Part shown: positions 43,985 to 52,404 of the stretch, one piece after another
How the letters are laid out: the number at the start of each line of letters is the position of its first letter
How positions within the stretch are numbered: position 1 is the first letter of the stretch
Assembly: GCF_027492855.1 (NCBI RefSeq)
Contig: NZ_JAPUDY010000068.1
Coordinates: 1 to 64,000 of the forward strand
Direction of reading: 5' to 3'
Length of the DNA stretch: 64,000 nucleotides
Origin: Acidovorax sp.
GTDB lineage: Bacteria > Pseudomonadota > Gammaproteobacteria > Burkholderiales > Burkholderiaceae_C
Position numbers and translations under genes: made by a program
Notes under the pieces: generated by a model
The model's database searches: none
What the model saw: only the letters and a program-made list of their open reading frames with translations
Told to the model about the DNA's origin: nothing

Positions 43985-45621
43985 ACAACATGGCCCAGTA
44001 TCCGGTGCTGGAGCGCCGCATCCGCGACAACCCCTGGAAGACCGCCGTCGTTGGTGAGCGCCGCCATCGCGATGTGCCCGCGCAGCCCCTGCCCGCCGGG
44101 GCACGGCCCGCGCAGCCGCTGCCCGACCCGAGCGACTGGACGTTCGAGCTGATCGAGCGCTACCACAGTGCCATTGCGGCCACGGCCCAGCGCTTTGGCC
44201 TCGATACCTATCCCAACCAGCTCGAAGTCATCACCGCCGAGCAGATGATGGACGCCTATTCCAGCGTGGGTATGCCGGTGAACTACCGCCACTGGAGCTA
44301 CGGCAAGGAGTTTCTGGCCACCGAGCGGCGCTACCGGCGCGGGCACATGGGGCTGGCCTACGAAATCGTCATCAACTCCAACCCCTGCATCAGCTACCTG
44401 ATGGAGGAGAACACCACCGCCATGCAGGCGCTGGTGATTGCCCATGCCGCCTATGGGCACAACAGCTTCTTCAAGGGCAACTACCTGTTTCGCATGTGGA
44501 CCGATGCGTCCAGCATCATCGACTACCTGGTGTATGCCAAGGACTACGTGGCCCAGTGCGAAGAACGTTATGGCATGGACGAGGTGGAGCGGCTCATGGA
44601 CTCCTGCCACGCGCTGGCCAACTTCGGGGTGGACCGCTATCGCCGCCCCTCCAAGAAAAACCTGGCGCGCGAGCGCCTGGAGCGCGCGCAGCGCGAGGCC
44701 TATGCCCAGCAGCAGGTCAACGACCTTTGGCGCACCCTGCCCACCCGCCCCGGCAAGGACGGCGCGGCGCAAGAGCACAACCGCTTTCCGCAGGAGCCGC
44801 AGGAAAACATCCTGTACTTCATCGAAAAGAACGCGCCCCTGCTGGAGCCCTGGCAGCGTGAGATCGCACGCATCGTGCGCAAGATCGCGCAGTATTTCTA
44901 CCCCCAGCGCCAGACCCAGGTCATGAACGAGGGCTGGGCCACCTTCTGGCACTACACCTTGCTCAACACCCTGTACGACGAGGGCTACCTGAGTGACGGG
45001 GTGATGGTGGAGTGGCTGGGATCACACACCAACGTGGTCTACCAACCGCCGGTGGGGCACCGCGCCTACAGCGGCATCAACCCCTACGCACTGGGTTTTG
45101 CCATGTACCGCGACATCCAGCGCATCTGCCAGAACCCCACGGACGAAGACCGGCGCTGGTTCCCCGACATCGTGGGCACCCCCTGGCTGCCCACGCTCGA
45201 CCATGCCATGCGCAACTTCAAGGACGAGAGCTTCATCGGCCAGTACCTGAGCCCCCGCCTGATGCGCGAGATGCGCCTGTTTGCCCTGCATGACGATCCC
45301 GTTCTGAACGATCTGTTGGTCAGCGAGATCCACGACGAAAACGGCTACCGCAACCTGCGCCAAATTTTGTCGCAGCAGTACGACCTGGGCACGCGCGAGC
45401 CCAACATCCAGGTGTGGAACGTGAACCTGCGCGGCGACCGCAGCCTGACCCTGCGCCACACCCAGTACCAGGGCCGCCCCCTGGCCGACGATACCCGGGA
45501 GGTGCTCAGGCATGTGGCGCGGCTGTGGGGCTTTGGCGTGCAGATCGAGAGTGTGGATGCTTATGGCAACAACCCGGTGCTGCTGCACACGGTGCCCGCG
45601 CCCACCGAATCCACGGTTTGA
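43981..45621 (+). CDS. SpoVR family protein (YcgB)
   Basis: 546 residues, the standard size for SpoVR/YcgB. Typical blocks: DWTFELIERYHSAIAATAQR, GMPVNYRHWSYGKEFLATER, EINSNP-like VINSNPCISYLMEENT, and MNEGWATFWHYTLLNTLYDEG, read as family signatures. The biochemical role is unknown; it travels with prkA and yeaH in many proteobacteria. Coupled to yeaH by an ATGA overlap. A family A repeat starts immediately after the stop codon. Confidence 0.93.
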   Translation: MNNMAQYPVLERRIRDNPWKTAVVGERRHRDVPAQPLPAGARPAQPLPDPSDWTFELIERYHSAIAATAQRFGLDTYPNQLEVITAEQMMDAYSSVGMPVNYRHWSYGKEFLATERRYRRGHMGLAYEIVINSNPCISYLMEENTTAMQALVIAHAAYGHNSFFKGNYLFRMWTDASSIIDYLVYAKDYVAQCEERYGMDEVERLMDSCHALANFGVDRYRRPSKKNLARERLERAQREAYAQQQVNDLWRTLPTRPGKDGAAQEHNRFPQEPQENILYFIEKNAPLLEPWQREIARIVRKIAQYFYPQRQTQVMNEGWATFWHYTLLNTLYDEGYLSDGVMVEWLGSHTNVVYQPPVGHRAYSGINPYALGFAMYRDIQRICQNPTDEDRRWFPDIVGTPWLPTLDHAMRNFKDESFIGQYLSPRLMREMRLFALHDDPVLNDLLVSEIHDENGYRNLRQILSQQYDLGTREPNIQVWNVNLRGDRSLTLRHTQYQGRPLADDTREVLRHVARLWGFGVQIESVDAYGNNPVLLHTVPAPTESTV

Positions 45622-45624
45622 TCA

Positions 45625-45692
45625 TTGCAAAATGCTATAAATTTTATAGCTATTTGCGCTTGATGAATAAGCGCTGGGCCCTGATTTTTATG
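45625..45692. repeat. Family A palindromic repeat after spoVR
   Basis: GCTATAAATTTTATAGCTAT followed by TTGCGCTTGATGAATAAGCGC. It separates the 3' ends of spoVR and the convergent MerR gene. Confidence 0.82.
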
Positions 45693-45697
45693 TGAAT

Positions 45698-46078
45698 TCA
45701 GGGCTTGGTGGATGCAGCATGGGGCTTGACTGAGCGCAGCGGACATTCGGTGGTCACGCGTTCAGCCAGCGTCTGGCGCAGCGCCTGCAGTGCGGCGATG
45801 CGTGTGTCGATCTCGCCAAGTTTGCTGGCCAGCACCTGGTTCAGCAGAGGGCCGGGTTCGGGGGCGTCCCAGATGCCGGGCAAGCGGTCGCCAATCTCGG
45901 CAAGCGTGAATCCCAACTGCTGCGCCGTGCGAATGTATTGCACCAGCGTCACCACCTCGGGCGGGTAGTCACGGTAGCCGTTGGCTAGGCGCCGCGCACG
46001 GATCAGGCCCTGCTGTTCATAGAAGCGCAACGCTTCGCGGCTCAGGCCCGAGGCGGTGGCCAGTTCTCCAATCAGCAT
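45698..46078 (-). CDS. MerR-family transcriptional regulator
   Basis: 126 residues. Winged HTH at the N-terminus (MLIGELATASGLSREALRFY, EQQGLIRARRLANGYRDYP) and a C-terminal coiled coil (LNQVLASKLGEIDTRIAALQ). One Cys near the end (ECPLRS) could be part of an effector site but a second metal ligand is not obvious. The ATG at 46078 matches the usual MerR start; the frame to 46102 adds eight residues. It diverges from a membrane protein with a MerR-type operator between them. Confidence 0.88.
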   Translation of the reverse strand: MLIGELATASGLSREALRFYEQQGLIRARRLANGYRDYPPEVVTLVQYIRTAQQLGFTLAEIGDRLPGIWDAPEPGPLLNQVLASKLGEIDTRIAALQALRQTLAERVTTECPLRSVKPHAASTKP

Positions 46079-46109
46079 GGCGCATTCCCTCCATAAAGTC
46101 ACAAAGTGC

Positions 46110-46134
46110 TTGACCCTGAAGCGTACTTCAAGGT
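46110..46134. promoter_or_regulatory. MerR-type operator
   Basis: ACCCTGAAG-CGTA-CTTCAAGGT (46113-46134), 9-bp arms with one mismatch, starting within a TTGACC that could be a -35. This is the usual layout for MerR regulators, which bind between -35 and -10. A clear -10 on the plus strand is not seen. Confidence 0.55.
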
Positions 46135-46175
46135 GGAAGCTCCGGCTTCATCCATCCACAGAGGGTTTTCCTTCC

Positions 46176-46658
46176 ATGCACTACATCCCCGCCTTGGCTT
46201 CTGCCCGTTATCTGCGCATCGTGCGCGCCAGCGGCTGGTACGACCTGCTCGTCACCTGGCCGTTTGCTCTGCCCTGGACCTTTGCCTGGCTCTACGCTCA
46301 GTTGAACCTGCTGGCCCAGACGCTCGCATTGCCGGGCACACTGCATTCGCTCGACACCACCCACATGCTGCTGGCCAACCTGCTCGGCTCAGTGGTGGTG
46401 GTGTGGTCGGTGGCGCGCATCGTGGCGCCGTCGCTGCTGCTGGGGCGGCTGGACGGTGTGGCGCGCTTTCTGTTCGCCGCCTGGCAGATCTACGCCGTGG
46501 CCCACGGGGCCAATGCCATCGTGCTGGGCTTCACTCTGTTCGAGCTGATTTTTGGCGTGCTGCAGTGGTGGCCTGTGGCGGGCGTGGGCATGGCCCTGTG
46601 TCCCCCAGGCCCCACAAGGCGACTCAATGCGCAGGGGCCGGCGCGGGCAGGCACTTGA
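46176..46658 (+). CDS. Four-span integral membrane protein next to a MerR regulator
   Basis: 160 residues; four hydrophobic spans (about 20-48, 65-90, 95-118, 122-145) and a short basic tail. Starts MHYIPALASARYLRIVRASG. No family recognised with confidence. Its start is 98 bp from the divergent MerR start with the operator between them, so it is the likely target. The last 35 bp overlap the end of the convergent MFS gene. Confidence 0.7.
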   Translation: MHYIPALASARYLRIVRASGWYDLLVTWPFALPWTFAWLYAQLNLLAQTLALPGTLHSLDTTHMLLANLLGSVVVVWSVARIVAPSLLLGRLDGVARFLFAAWQIYAVAHGANAIVLGFTLFELIFGVLQWWPVAGVGMALCPPGPTRRLNAQGPARAGT

Positions 46659-47868
46659 AGGCGATGGCGCCCACGGCCAGCATGCCCGCAATGGTCAGCA
46701 TCACCGCCACATACGGGTCAGCACCCCGTGCGGCGGCCAGCGATGCGGCCAGGCCCGTCACCCACTGCATCAGCGCCACGCCCAGGAACAGTGCCATGGT
46801 GAAGACCGCCATGGCGCGCCCCGTCATGGCGGCTGGGTAGGCAGAGCGCACGTCCGAATACTGCAGCACCATGTAGCCCGACAGCAGGCCCACGGCGATG
46901 GCGCCGCCCACGTCCAGCCATTCGGCGTGCAGCAGGCCGATGGCGGTGAACAGCCCCGCCACCAGCACGGTAAAGCCCACCAGCCAGCGCCTGCGCCGTG
47001 CGGGCCCTGGGTCTATGCGGCCAAAAAACGCGGGGGTGAACAGCGACACCAGCGACGACAGCATGGCCACGTTGCCGCTGGCCACCAGCGAGTAGCCGTG
47101 CCGCTCGATGAGCAACGGCCCCAGCCACAGCCCGCGCAGCGTGAGGAAGGATGCATACGTCATCAGCCCCAGCAGCATGATGCCGGCGGTGTGTGGCAGC
47201 AAAAACAGCGCGCCAAAGCCGCGCACCGCGCTGCCCACCGATTCGCGTGGCTGCGTGCCATGGTCGGCCTGGGCAGGTTCGTGCACCTTCCAGAAGATCA
47301 GCAGCCAGGCCAGCGCCGCCAGGCCCGCCAGCACGCTAAAGCCCATGCGCCAGGACGATTGCTGCACCAGCCAGGCCAGCGGCGTGCCGGTGAACAGCAT
47401 GCCCAACCCGCCCACGCCCAAGGCCACGCCCGACACCATGGCAAAACGGCTGGCCGGAAAGTAGCGCGCAATGAACACCGTGCACACCAAAAAGGCCGGT
47501 GCGCAGCCCACGCCGATCAGCACCTGGCCCAGCAGCACCCCGCCATAGCTGGGTGCCAGCGCCGACAGCAGCGCGCCCGCGATGGTGAACGGAAACGCCA
47601 CCAGCAGCGTGCGCCGCACGCCGTACAGATCGATCCCCACGCCCATGAAAAGCTGCATGCTGCCGAACGCGAAGGCAAAGGCCCCGGCGAACACACCGAG
47701 CGCCTGCGCCGACAGCCCGAACTCCGCGCGCAGCCCGGTGGCCATGATGGCGGTGACGGTGCGAAACGCCTGGCTCAACCCAAAGCCCGAAACCAGGGCG
47801 AGCAGCATGGCCCAGGCGGCGCGGGGCGGCAGCACAGGGGCGGTTGGGGTGGGCAGGGGCGCTGGCAC
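46624..47868 (-). CDS. MFS transporter
   Basis: 414 residues, 12 predicted spans. The first loop carries GVGIDLYGVRRTLLVAFP, a variant of the MFS loop 2-3 motif (G-x-x-x-D-x-x-G-x-R-R), and the middle loop is charged (KVHEPAQADHGTQPRES). Substrate cannot be told. The only upstream start codon is GTG at 47868, without a clear ribosome site. It converges with, and overlaps by 35 bp, the small membrane protein gene. Confidence 0.84.
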   Translation of the reverse strand: MPAPLPTPTAPVLPPRAAWAMLLALVSGFGLSQAFRTVTAIMATGLRAEFGLSAQALGVFAGAFAFAFGSMQLFMGVGIDLYGVRRTLLVAFPFTIAGALLSALAPSYGGVLLGQVLIGVGCAPAFLVCTVFIARYFPASRFAMVSGVALGVGGLGMLFTGTPLAWLVQQSSWRMGFSVLAGLAALAWLLIFWKVHEPAQADHGTQPRESVGSAVRGFGALFLLPHTAGIMLLGLMTYASFLTLRGLWLGPLLIERHGYSLVASGNVAMLSSLVSLFTPAFFGRIDPGPARRRRWLVGFTVLVAGLFTAIGLLHAEWLDVGGAIAVGLLSGYMVLQYSDVRSAYPAAMTGRAMAVFTMALFLGVALMQWVTGLAASLAAARGADPYVAVMLTIAGMLAVGAIAFKCLPAPAPAH

Positions 47869-48457
47869 GGGGCGGAGTCTCCAGAAATTGGCGATGGATG
47901 GCGAGAGCGTTGGGCCTCAGGAGGTTACCTGTACCGGGGGCGGGCTGCTGTCGCCGACGGGTAGAAGGCGGGGAGAGGCCGTATGGCGGGAATCTCAAAA
48001 AAGGGCGCAGAGGGCTCTTTGCCTGAAATCCTAGGGTTAATCCCAGTGCTACCAGAAACAAGGAGCCAGTCGCCGAGAAGACGCCGTGTTTTTCATCCCA
48101 ATACCTGTAATCAGATGTTTCTTTTTTGTATTGGTGCCGCCGATGTGCCCAATACAGCGCCACTTCAAGGGCTGTTTCGGCCGTCATGGGCATGCCATGG
48201 GGCCGTAGCAGACTTTAGAGAGCGCTCTCGATGTGGGGAACACCCCAATGACGGGCCAGGGGGTCTGGGGCAATCTTGACCCATGCCCTGTGCCGAGTGG
48301 GGGCCACGGTTCTGAAATCGCTGGTTCCGGCCTCTCCAAGCAGGGTAGTGAAGGTGGTGGCAAGGTTTGTGCTTGGTAAACAGCCAAGGGCCCCAAGCTG
48401 TTGGATGAAAGTTGTCGGTTGCGCCGCCAGGGCGTGCCGCGATGTCAGGAGTGAGCG
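47869..48457. other. 589-bp region without a supported gene
   Basis: Only short or antisense-like frames occur. The stretch about 48020-48150 is less G/C-rich than its flanks and contains CCCAATAC/GTATTGG-like inverted bits, but no promoter or RNA fold that I can name. It may be a decayed gene; the minus frame starting at 48193 gives about 70 plausible residues and then runs through the MFS gene out of frame. Confidence 0.4.
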
Positions 48458-48820
48458 ATGAAGACGATGGTTTTGCTGAGTTCGGGTGCGTTGGCAACCC
48501 TCATGCTGTCGGGCTGCGCGAGCCAGCCTCCCGCCTTGCAGGCTTTCACTGAGCCGACGAGCGGCAGCAGCATGCAATACGCTTGCGGCAACGGCGAAAA
48601 GGTGGAAATGCAGTTCTACCCCGAAGAGGGCAAGGGCGTGTTGCGGCGCAGCGGCTGGACGGTGGACCTGCCCAAGCAGGCCGCAGAAACCGGCTATGCC
48701 TTCAGCAACGGCCCGACCACCGTGCTGGGCAAGGGCAATGAGCTGACCATCCATATCGGCCACCTGGCACCGATCTGGTGCCGCAGCCGCTCCGCGATGA
48801 TGGTGGCAGGGGTTCACTAG
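48458..48820 (+). CDS. MliC-like lipoprotein (possible c-type lysozyme inhibitor)
   Basis: 120 residues. Lipobox MLSGC (Cys about 20). The body resembles the MliC fold: MQYACGNGEKVEMQFYPEE at the first strands, then TGYAFSNGPTTVLGKGNELT, which matches the 'sG-x-Y...W-x-KG-x-E' block of lysozyme inhibitors in shape, and a second Cys (PIWCRS) that could pair with the first. Function assigned by fold resemblance only. AGGAGTGAGCG precedes the ATG; a strong terminator follows. Confidence 0.72.
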   Translation: MKTMVLLSSGALATLMLSGCASQPPALQAFTEPTSGSSMQYACGNGEKVEMQFYPEEGKGVLRRSGWTVDLPKQAAETGYAFSNGPTTVLGKGNELTIHIGHLAPIWCRSRSAMMVAGVH

Positions 48821-48853
48821 TTAACTAGCTAGCTGCCAAATTGATCTGATTTC

Positions 48854-48890
48854 AAGGGCCTGCGCAGTCTTCTGCGCAGGCCCTTTGTTT
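48854..48890 (+). terminator. Intrinsic terminator after the MliC-like gene
   Basis: Fourteen-bp perfect stem (48854-48867 and 48872-48885, AAGGGCCTGCGCAG arm), TCTT loop, then TTTGTTTTTT. It also separates this gene from the convergent kynA. Confidence 0.92.
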
Positions 48891-48905
48891 TTTGCCACTG
48901 ACCAC

Positions 48906-49793
48906 TCACAGGTCGGTGCGCAGTCTCCAGATCTCGGGGAACAGCACCACATCGAGCATCTTGCGCAGGTAGCTTACGCCGCCGGTGCCGCCCGTGCCGC
49001 GTTTGAAGCCGATGATGCGCTCCACCGTCGTCACGTGGCGAAAGCGCCAGAGGCGGAAGGCGTCTTCGATGTCGGTCAGCTTCTCGCCCAGTTGGTACAG
49101 GCCCCAGTGTTTCTGCGGGTCCCGGTACACGGTGAGCCAGGCTTGCTCGACGGCATCGCTGGCCTCATAGGGTTGGGTCCAGTCACGCTCCAGGTGGCTG
49201 GCTGGCACGGCCAGGCCGCTGCGCGCCAGCAGACGCAGTGCTTCGTCGTACAGCGAGGGCGCCTCGTAGGCGGCCTGCACCAGGGCCAGCAGGGCGGCAC
49301 GGTGCTCGTGGGGCTTGAGCATGGCGCGGTTCTTGTTGCCCAGGGCGAACTCGATGCTGCGGTATTGATAACTCTGGAAGCCGCTGGACTGGCCCAGGTA
49401 CGGGCGCATGGCCGTGTACTCGGGCGGCGTCATGGTGGCCAGCACGTCCCAGGCGTGCACCAACTGTTCCATGATCTTGGAGACCCGCGCCAGCATCTTG
49501 AAAGCCACCTGCAGCTCATCGCGGGCAATGTGCGCAATGGCCGCGCGCAGCTCGTGCAGGATGAGCTTCATCCACAGCTCGCTGGTCTGGTGCTGCACGA
49601 TGAACAGCATCTCATCGTGCGCGGGTGACAGCGGCTTTTGCGCGGTGAGCACGGCGTCGAGCTGCAGGTAGTCGCCGTAGCTCATGGATTTGCTGAAGTC
49701 GAGCTGGGCGCGCTCTTCGTGCACGATGGATTCGGGCAGGGCGGCGCTGGGGGGCTCGCTGGCGGGAGTAGGGGTTTGGGAAAAGGGGCACAT
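48906..49793 (-). CDS. kynA: Tryptophan 2,3-dioxygenase
   Basis: 295 residues; haem enzyme opening the tryptophan indole ring to N-formylkynurenine. Family blocks: [59 protein letters not shown] and the proximal His region [21 protein letters not shown] (read in parts). The ATG at 49793 has AGGAG 7 bp upstream; an in-frame TTG at 49799 is not needed. First step of the kynurenine route shared with kynU and kynB, though a family B repeat lies between kynU and kynA. Confidence 0.96.
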   Translation of the reverse strand: MCPFSQTPTPASEPPSAALPESIVHEERAQLDFSKSMSYGDYLQLDAVLTAQKPLSPAHDEMLFIVQHQTSELWMKLILHELRAAIAHIARDELQVAFKMLARVSKIMEQLVHAWDVLATMTPPEYTAMRPYLGQSSGFQSYQYRSIEFALGNKNRAMLKPHEHRAALLALVQAAYEAPSLYDEALRLLARSGLAVPASHLERDWTQPYEASDAVEQAWLTVYRDPQKHWGLYQLGEKLTDIEDAFRLWRFRHVTTVERIIGFKRGTGGTGGVSYLRKMLDVVLFPEIWRLRTDL

Positions 49794-49829
49794 GGTCAAT
49801 CTCCTGGATACGCGTTCGATCCACCAAGA

Positions 49830-49889
49830 CCGTTCGGGCTGAGCCTGTCGAAGCCTCGCGCGGCGCTTCGACTGGCTCAGCGTGAACGG
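49830..49889. repeat. Palindromic repeat, family B (copy 3)
   Basis: Arms 49830-49854 and 49865-49889, same outline as the copy at 5465, with three mismatches between arms. It lies between kynU and kynA, upstream of the kynA start. Confidence 0.88.
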
Positions 49890-49912
49890 TCGTGTGTTTT
49901 ATGTAATGGCTA

Positions 49913-51223
49913 TCAGGTCACCGCGTGCGTCTGGTTGAACGCGGGCTTCTGCCATTCGCCGCTCTCCAGCACCTGGCGCAGGTGTTCCACGGCGTTCCAC
50001 ACATCCTCAAAGCCCAGGTACAGCGGCGTGAAACCAAAACGCAGGATGTCCTTGTGGCGGCCGGTGCCTCCATCGCCCTTGCGGAAGTCGCCGACCACAC
50101 CGCGTGCGATCAGCGCCTGAACGATGGCGTAGGCGCCGCTGCCTTGACCGTTCACGCCTGCGCCTTCGTCGCGCGTCAGGCACACCTGCGAGCCGCGCTC
50201 TGCATGCGCGCGCGGCGTGGCCAGGCCCAGGCCGTGGCCTGCGCAGCGCTCTTCCACCAGGCGGATGAACAGGTCGGTGAGTGCCAGTGACTTGCCGCGC
50301 AGCGCGGCCATGCCGCCCAGTGCTTCGGCGGCGGTGAACACATCCAGCCCGCATTGCAATGCCGACAGGCTGATGATGGGCTGCGTGCCACACAGGTAGC
50401 GGGTGATACCTGCAGCGGGCTGGTAGTCGGGCGTAAAGGCAAACGGCGCGGCATGGCCCCACCAGCCGGACAGCGGCTGCCAGAAACGGCCCGCATGGCG
50501 CGGGTGCACCCACACAAAGGCGGGGGCGCCGGGGCCGCCGTTCAAATACTTGTAGCCGCAGCCAATCGAGAAGTCGGCGCCCGCGCCGTTCAGATCGACC
50601 GGCACCGCGCCTGCGCTGTGCGCCAGGTCCCACACGCACAAAATGCCTTGGGCATGCGCGGCGGCGGTGATAGCCGCCATGTCGTGCATGGCGCCAGTGC
50701 GGTAGTTCACGTGGGTGAGCATCAGCACGGCCACGTCAGGGGTCAGCGCTGCGGCGATGTCTTCGGGCTCCACCAGCACCAGCTCCAGCCCGCGCTCCTT
50801 GCACAGGCCTTCGGCAATGTAGAGGTCGGTGGGGAAGTTGCTGCGCTCGCTCACGATGCGGCGGCGGGCGGGGCTGTCCTCGCGGGCGATGTTGAGCGCC
50901 GCGCTCAGCACCTTGTAAAGGTTGATGGAGGTGCTGTCGGTGCACACTACCTCATCCTTGCCCGCGCCGATCAGCGGGGCGAGCTGGTTGCCCAGGCGCT
51001 GGGGCAGGTCGAACCAGCCTGCGGTGTTCCACGACTGGATGAGGTCGGTGCCCCATTCGCGGGTAACCACGTCGGCCACACGCGCAGCGGTGGCCTTGGG
51101 GGCCACGCCCAGCGAGTTGCCGTCCAGGTAGATCACGCCCGCAGGCAGGCTGAAGTGCTCGCGCAGCGGGGCGAGGGGGTCTTGCGCATCGAGTGCGCGG
51201 CAGTCTTGCAAGGTCATGGGCAC
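49913..51223 (-). CDS. kynU: Kynureninase
   Basis: 436 residues; PLP enzyme splitting kynurenine into anthranilate and alanine. Visible blocks: [44 protein letters not shown] (PLP-binding Asp), and [19 protein letters not shown] with the Schiff-base Lys (about 227). [18 protein letters not shown] is also typical. The start is either GTG 51223 (AGGAG 10 bp upstream) or ATG 51217 (spacing 16); GTG is preferred by spacing. Downstream of kynB, with a family A repeat between them. Confidence 0.95.
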   Translation of the reverse strand: MPMTLQDCRALDAQDPLAPLREHFSLPAGVIYLDGNSLGVAPKATAARVADVVTREWGTDLIQSWNTAGWFDLPQRLGNQLAPLIGAGKDEVVCTDSTSINLYKVLSAALNIAREDSPARRRIVSERSNFPTDLYIAEGLCKERGLELVLVEPEDIAAALTPDVAVLMLTHVNYRTGAMHDMAAITAAAHAQGILCVWDLAHSAGAVPVDLNGAGADFSIGCGYKYLNGGPGAPAFVWVHPRHAGRFWQPLSGWWGHAAPFAFTPDYQPAAGITRYLCGTQPIISLSALQCGLDVFTAAEALGGMAALRGKSLALTDLFIRLVEERCAGHGLGLATPRAHAERGSQVCLTRDEGAGVNGQGSGAYAIVQALIARGVVGDFRKGDGGTGRHKDILRFGFTPLYLGFEDVWNAVEHLRQVLESGEWQKPAFNQTHAVT

Positions 51224-51238
51224 AGGTTGTTTACTCCT

Positions 51239-51288
51239 ATTTTGATAGCTGCTCGCGCTTATTCAATAAGCGCAAGGTGCCAATTTCT
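51239..51288. repeat. Family A palindromic repeat between kynB and kynU
   Basis: TTTTGATAGCTGCTCGCGCTT then ATTCAATAAGCGCAAGG, close to the copy at 22843. It lies in the kynB-kynU gap, upstream of the kynU ribosome site. Confidence 0.85.
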
Positions 51289-51289
51289 C

Positions 51290-51940
51290 TTAAACACTCC
51301 GCAGCACGGCCCGCACGGGCGATGCATCGGCGGTGGTGAGCTTGAGCGGCAGTGCAATGAGTTCATAGTCGCCCTCGGGCACGGCGTCGAGCACCAGGTT
51401 TTCGAGCACGCGCAGGTTGCGGCGGCGGATGACCTGGTGGCTGGCAAGCAGCTTGCTGTCGGCCGGGTCGATGCTGGCGGTGTCGATGCCCACCAGCAGC
51501 ACGCCCAGATCGGCCAGGCGTTCGATGGTGTCAGGCGCATAGGCGGTGAGCTGGCCGTCCCATTCCTCAGGGGCCTGGGCATAGGTGCGCACCAGCACGC
51601 GTGCGGGCAGGGTGGCGTCCACCGCGTGGGCGATGTGCTCCCAAGTGATGAGCGGGCCACACCCGATGGCGTGGATCACGCGGCAAGGGCCGAGGAAGGC
51701 GTCAAGCGATACGTCGCCGATGGTGGCGCCCTGCGCGTCGTAGTGCAGGGGCGCATCGGCATGGGCGCCCACATGGGGTGAGAGCGTGATGGCGCTCACA
51801 TTGACCGGGCAGCCGGGGCCGATGGTGGCGCACCACTGCTGGCTGTAGGCCGTGTCACCCGGAAACACGGGGCTGCCCGCGTGCACGGGCGGCGAGATGT
51901 CCCAGAGCTGGCGGGCGTTGGAGGAGGGGCTTGCTGGCAT
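51290..51940 (-). CDS. kynB: Kynurenine formamidase
   Basis: 216 residues; hydrolyses N-formylkynurenine to kynurenine. It is of the cyclase-like metal-dependent type: LWDISPPVHAGSPVFPGDT at the N-terminus and SPHVGAHADAPLHYD, the HxGxHxDxPxH zinc motif (about 54-68). Length is standard for KynB. The last residues come within 2 bp of the family A repeat. Together with kynA and kynU it completes tryptophan to anthranilate. Confidence 0.95.
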   Translation of the reverse strand: MPASPSSNARQLWDISPPVHAGSPVFPGDTAYSQQWCATIGPGCPVNVSAITLSPHVGAHADAPLHYDAQGATIGDVSLDAFLGPCRVIHAIGCGPLITWEHIAHAVDATLPARVLVRTYAQAPEEWDGQLTAYAPDTIERLADLGVLLVGIDTASIDPADSKLLASHQVIRRRNLRVLENLVLDAVPEGDYELIALPLKLTTADASPVRAVLRSV

Positions 51941-52037
51941 GGGACAAAGTTTGCATGTCCCAGAAAAGCCGTGGTGTCGGTTATTTCCAACAGCTCAACG
52001 TTTTTGTTGAGGCTTCAACGATCTATGGATTTGTGGA

Positions 52038-52370
52038 TCAGAAGATGAGCCCGTCCGCCAGCGCGGGCAGCCCGTGCCGCACACGCGCCCTGTTGCAGGC
52101 GTGGTCGCCTGCCTCGAACTCGCGGCAAGGCGAGGGCCTCCATTCGTAGATGCCGCAGGCTGCCTTCACACCCACCGTGCCGGTCAGCGCCGCACAGCGC
52201 GCGGGCACGTGGTCGGTGCCGCGCATGCGGCAGGTGGTATCGGTCACTTCCACCGCCAGCCCGCCCGGCACGGTGCCGCCCATGTCCTGCATCTCTTGCA
52301 CGGCAAAGTCCACGCGAAAACTGGCGCAGCAGGCGCCGCAGGTAAGGCAGGGGTGAAGGGCGTCGGGCAT
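52038..52370 (-). CDS. YkgJ-family cysteine-cluster protein
   Basis: 110 residues. The pattern CLTCGACCASFRVDF near the start and later Cys in TTCRMRG, ARCAAL, AACGIYEWRPSPCREF is that of the YkgJ/UPF0153 family, proposed to bind Zn or an Fe-S cluster. No enzymatic role is known. It begins 34 bp after the histidine kinase stop and may be cotranscribed with the two-component genes. The ATG at 52370 lacks a strong ribosome site. Confidence 0.85.
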   Translation of the reverse strand: MPDALHPCLTCGACCASFRVDFAVQEMQDMGGTVPGGLAVEVTDTTCRMRGTDHVPARCAALTGTVGVKAACGIYEWRPSPCREFEAGDHACNRARVRHGLPALADGLIF

Positions 52371-52404
52371 GGAAAAGAAAAGGCGGTGGATCGCCAGCGC
52401 AGAA

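Noticed and set aside
47336-48193. A 285-codon minus frame starting upstream of the MFS gene
   Set aside because: Most of it is the MFS gene out of frame; the first 70 codons have no support beyond being open.
48276-48461. Short frames before the MliC-like gene
   Set aside because: No ribosome site or recognisable residues; probably the leader or non-coding DNA.
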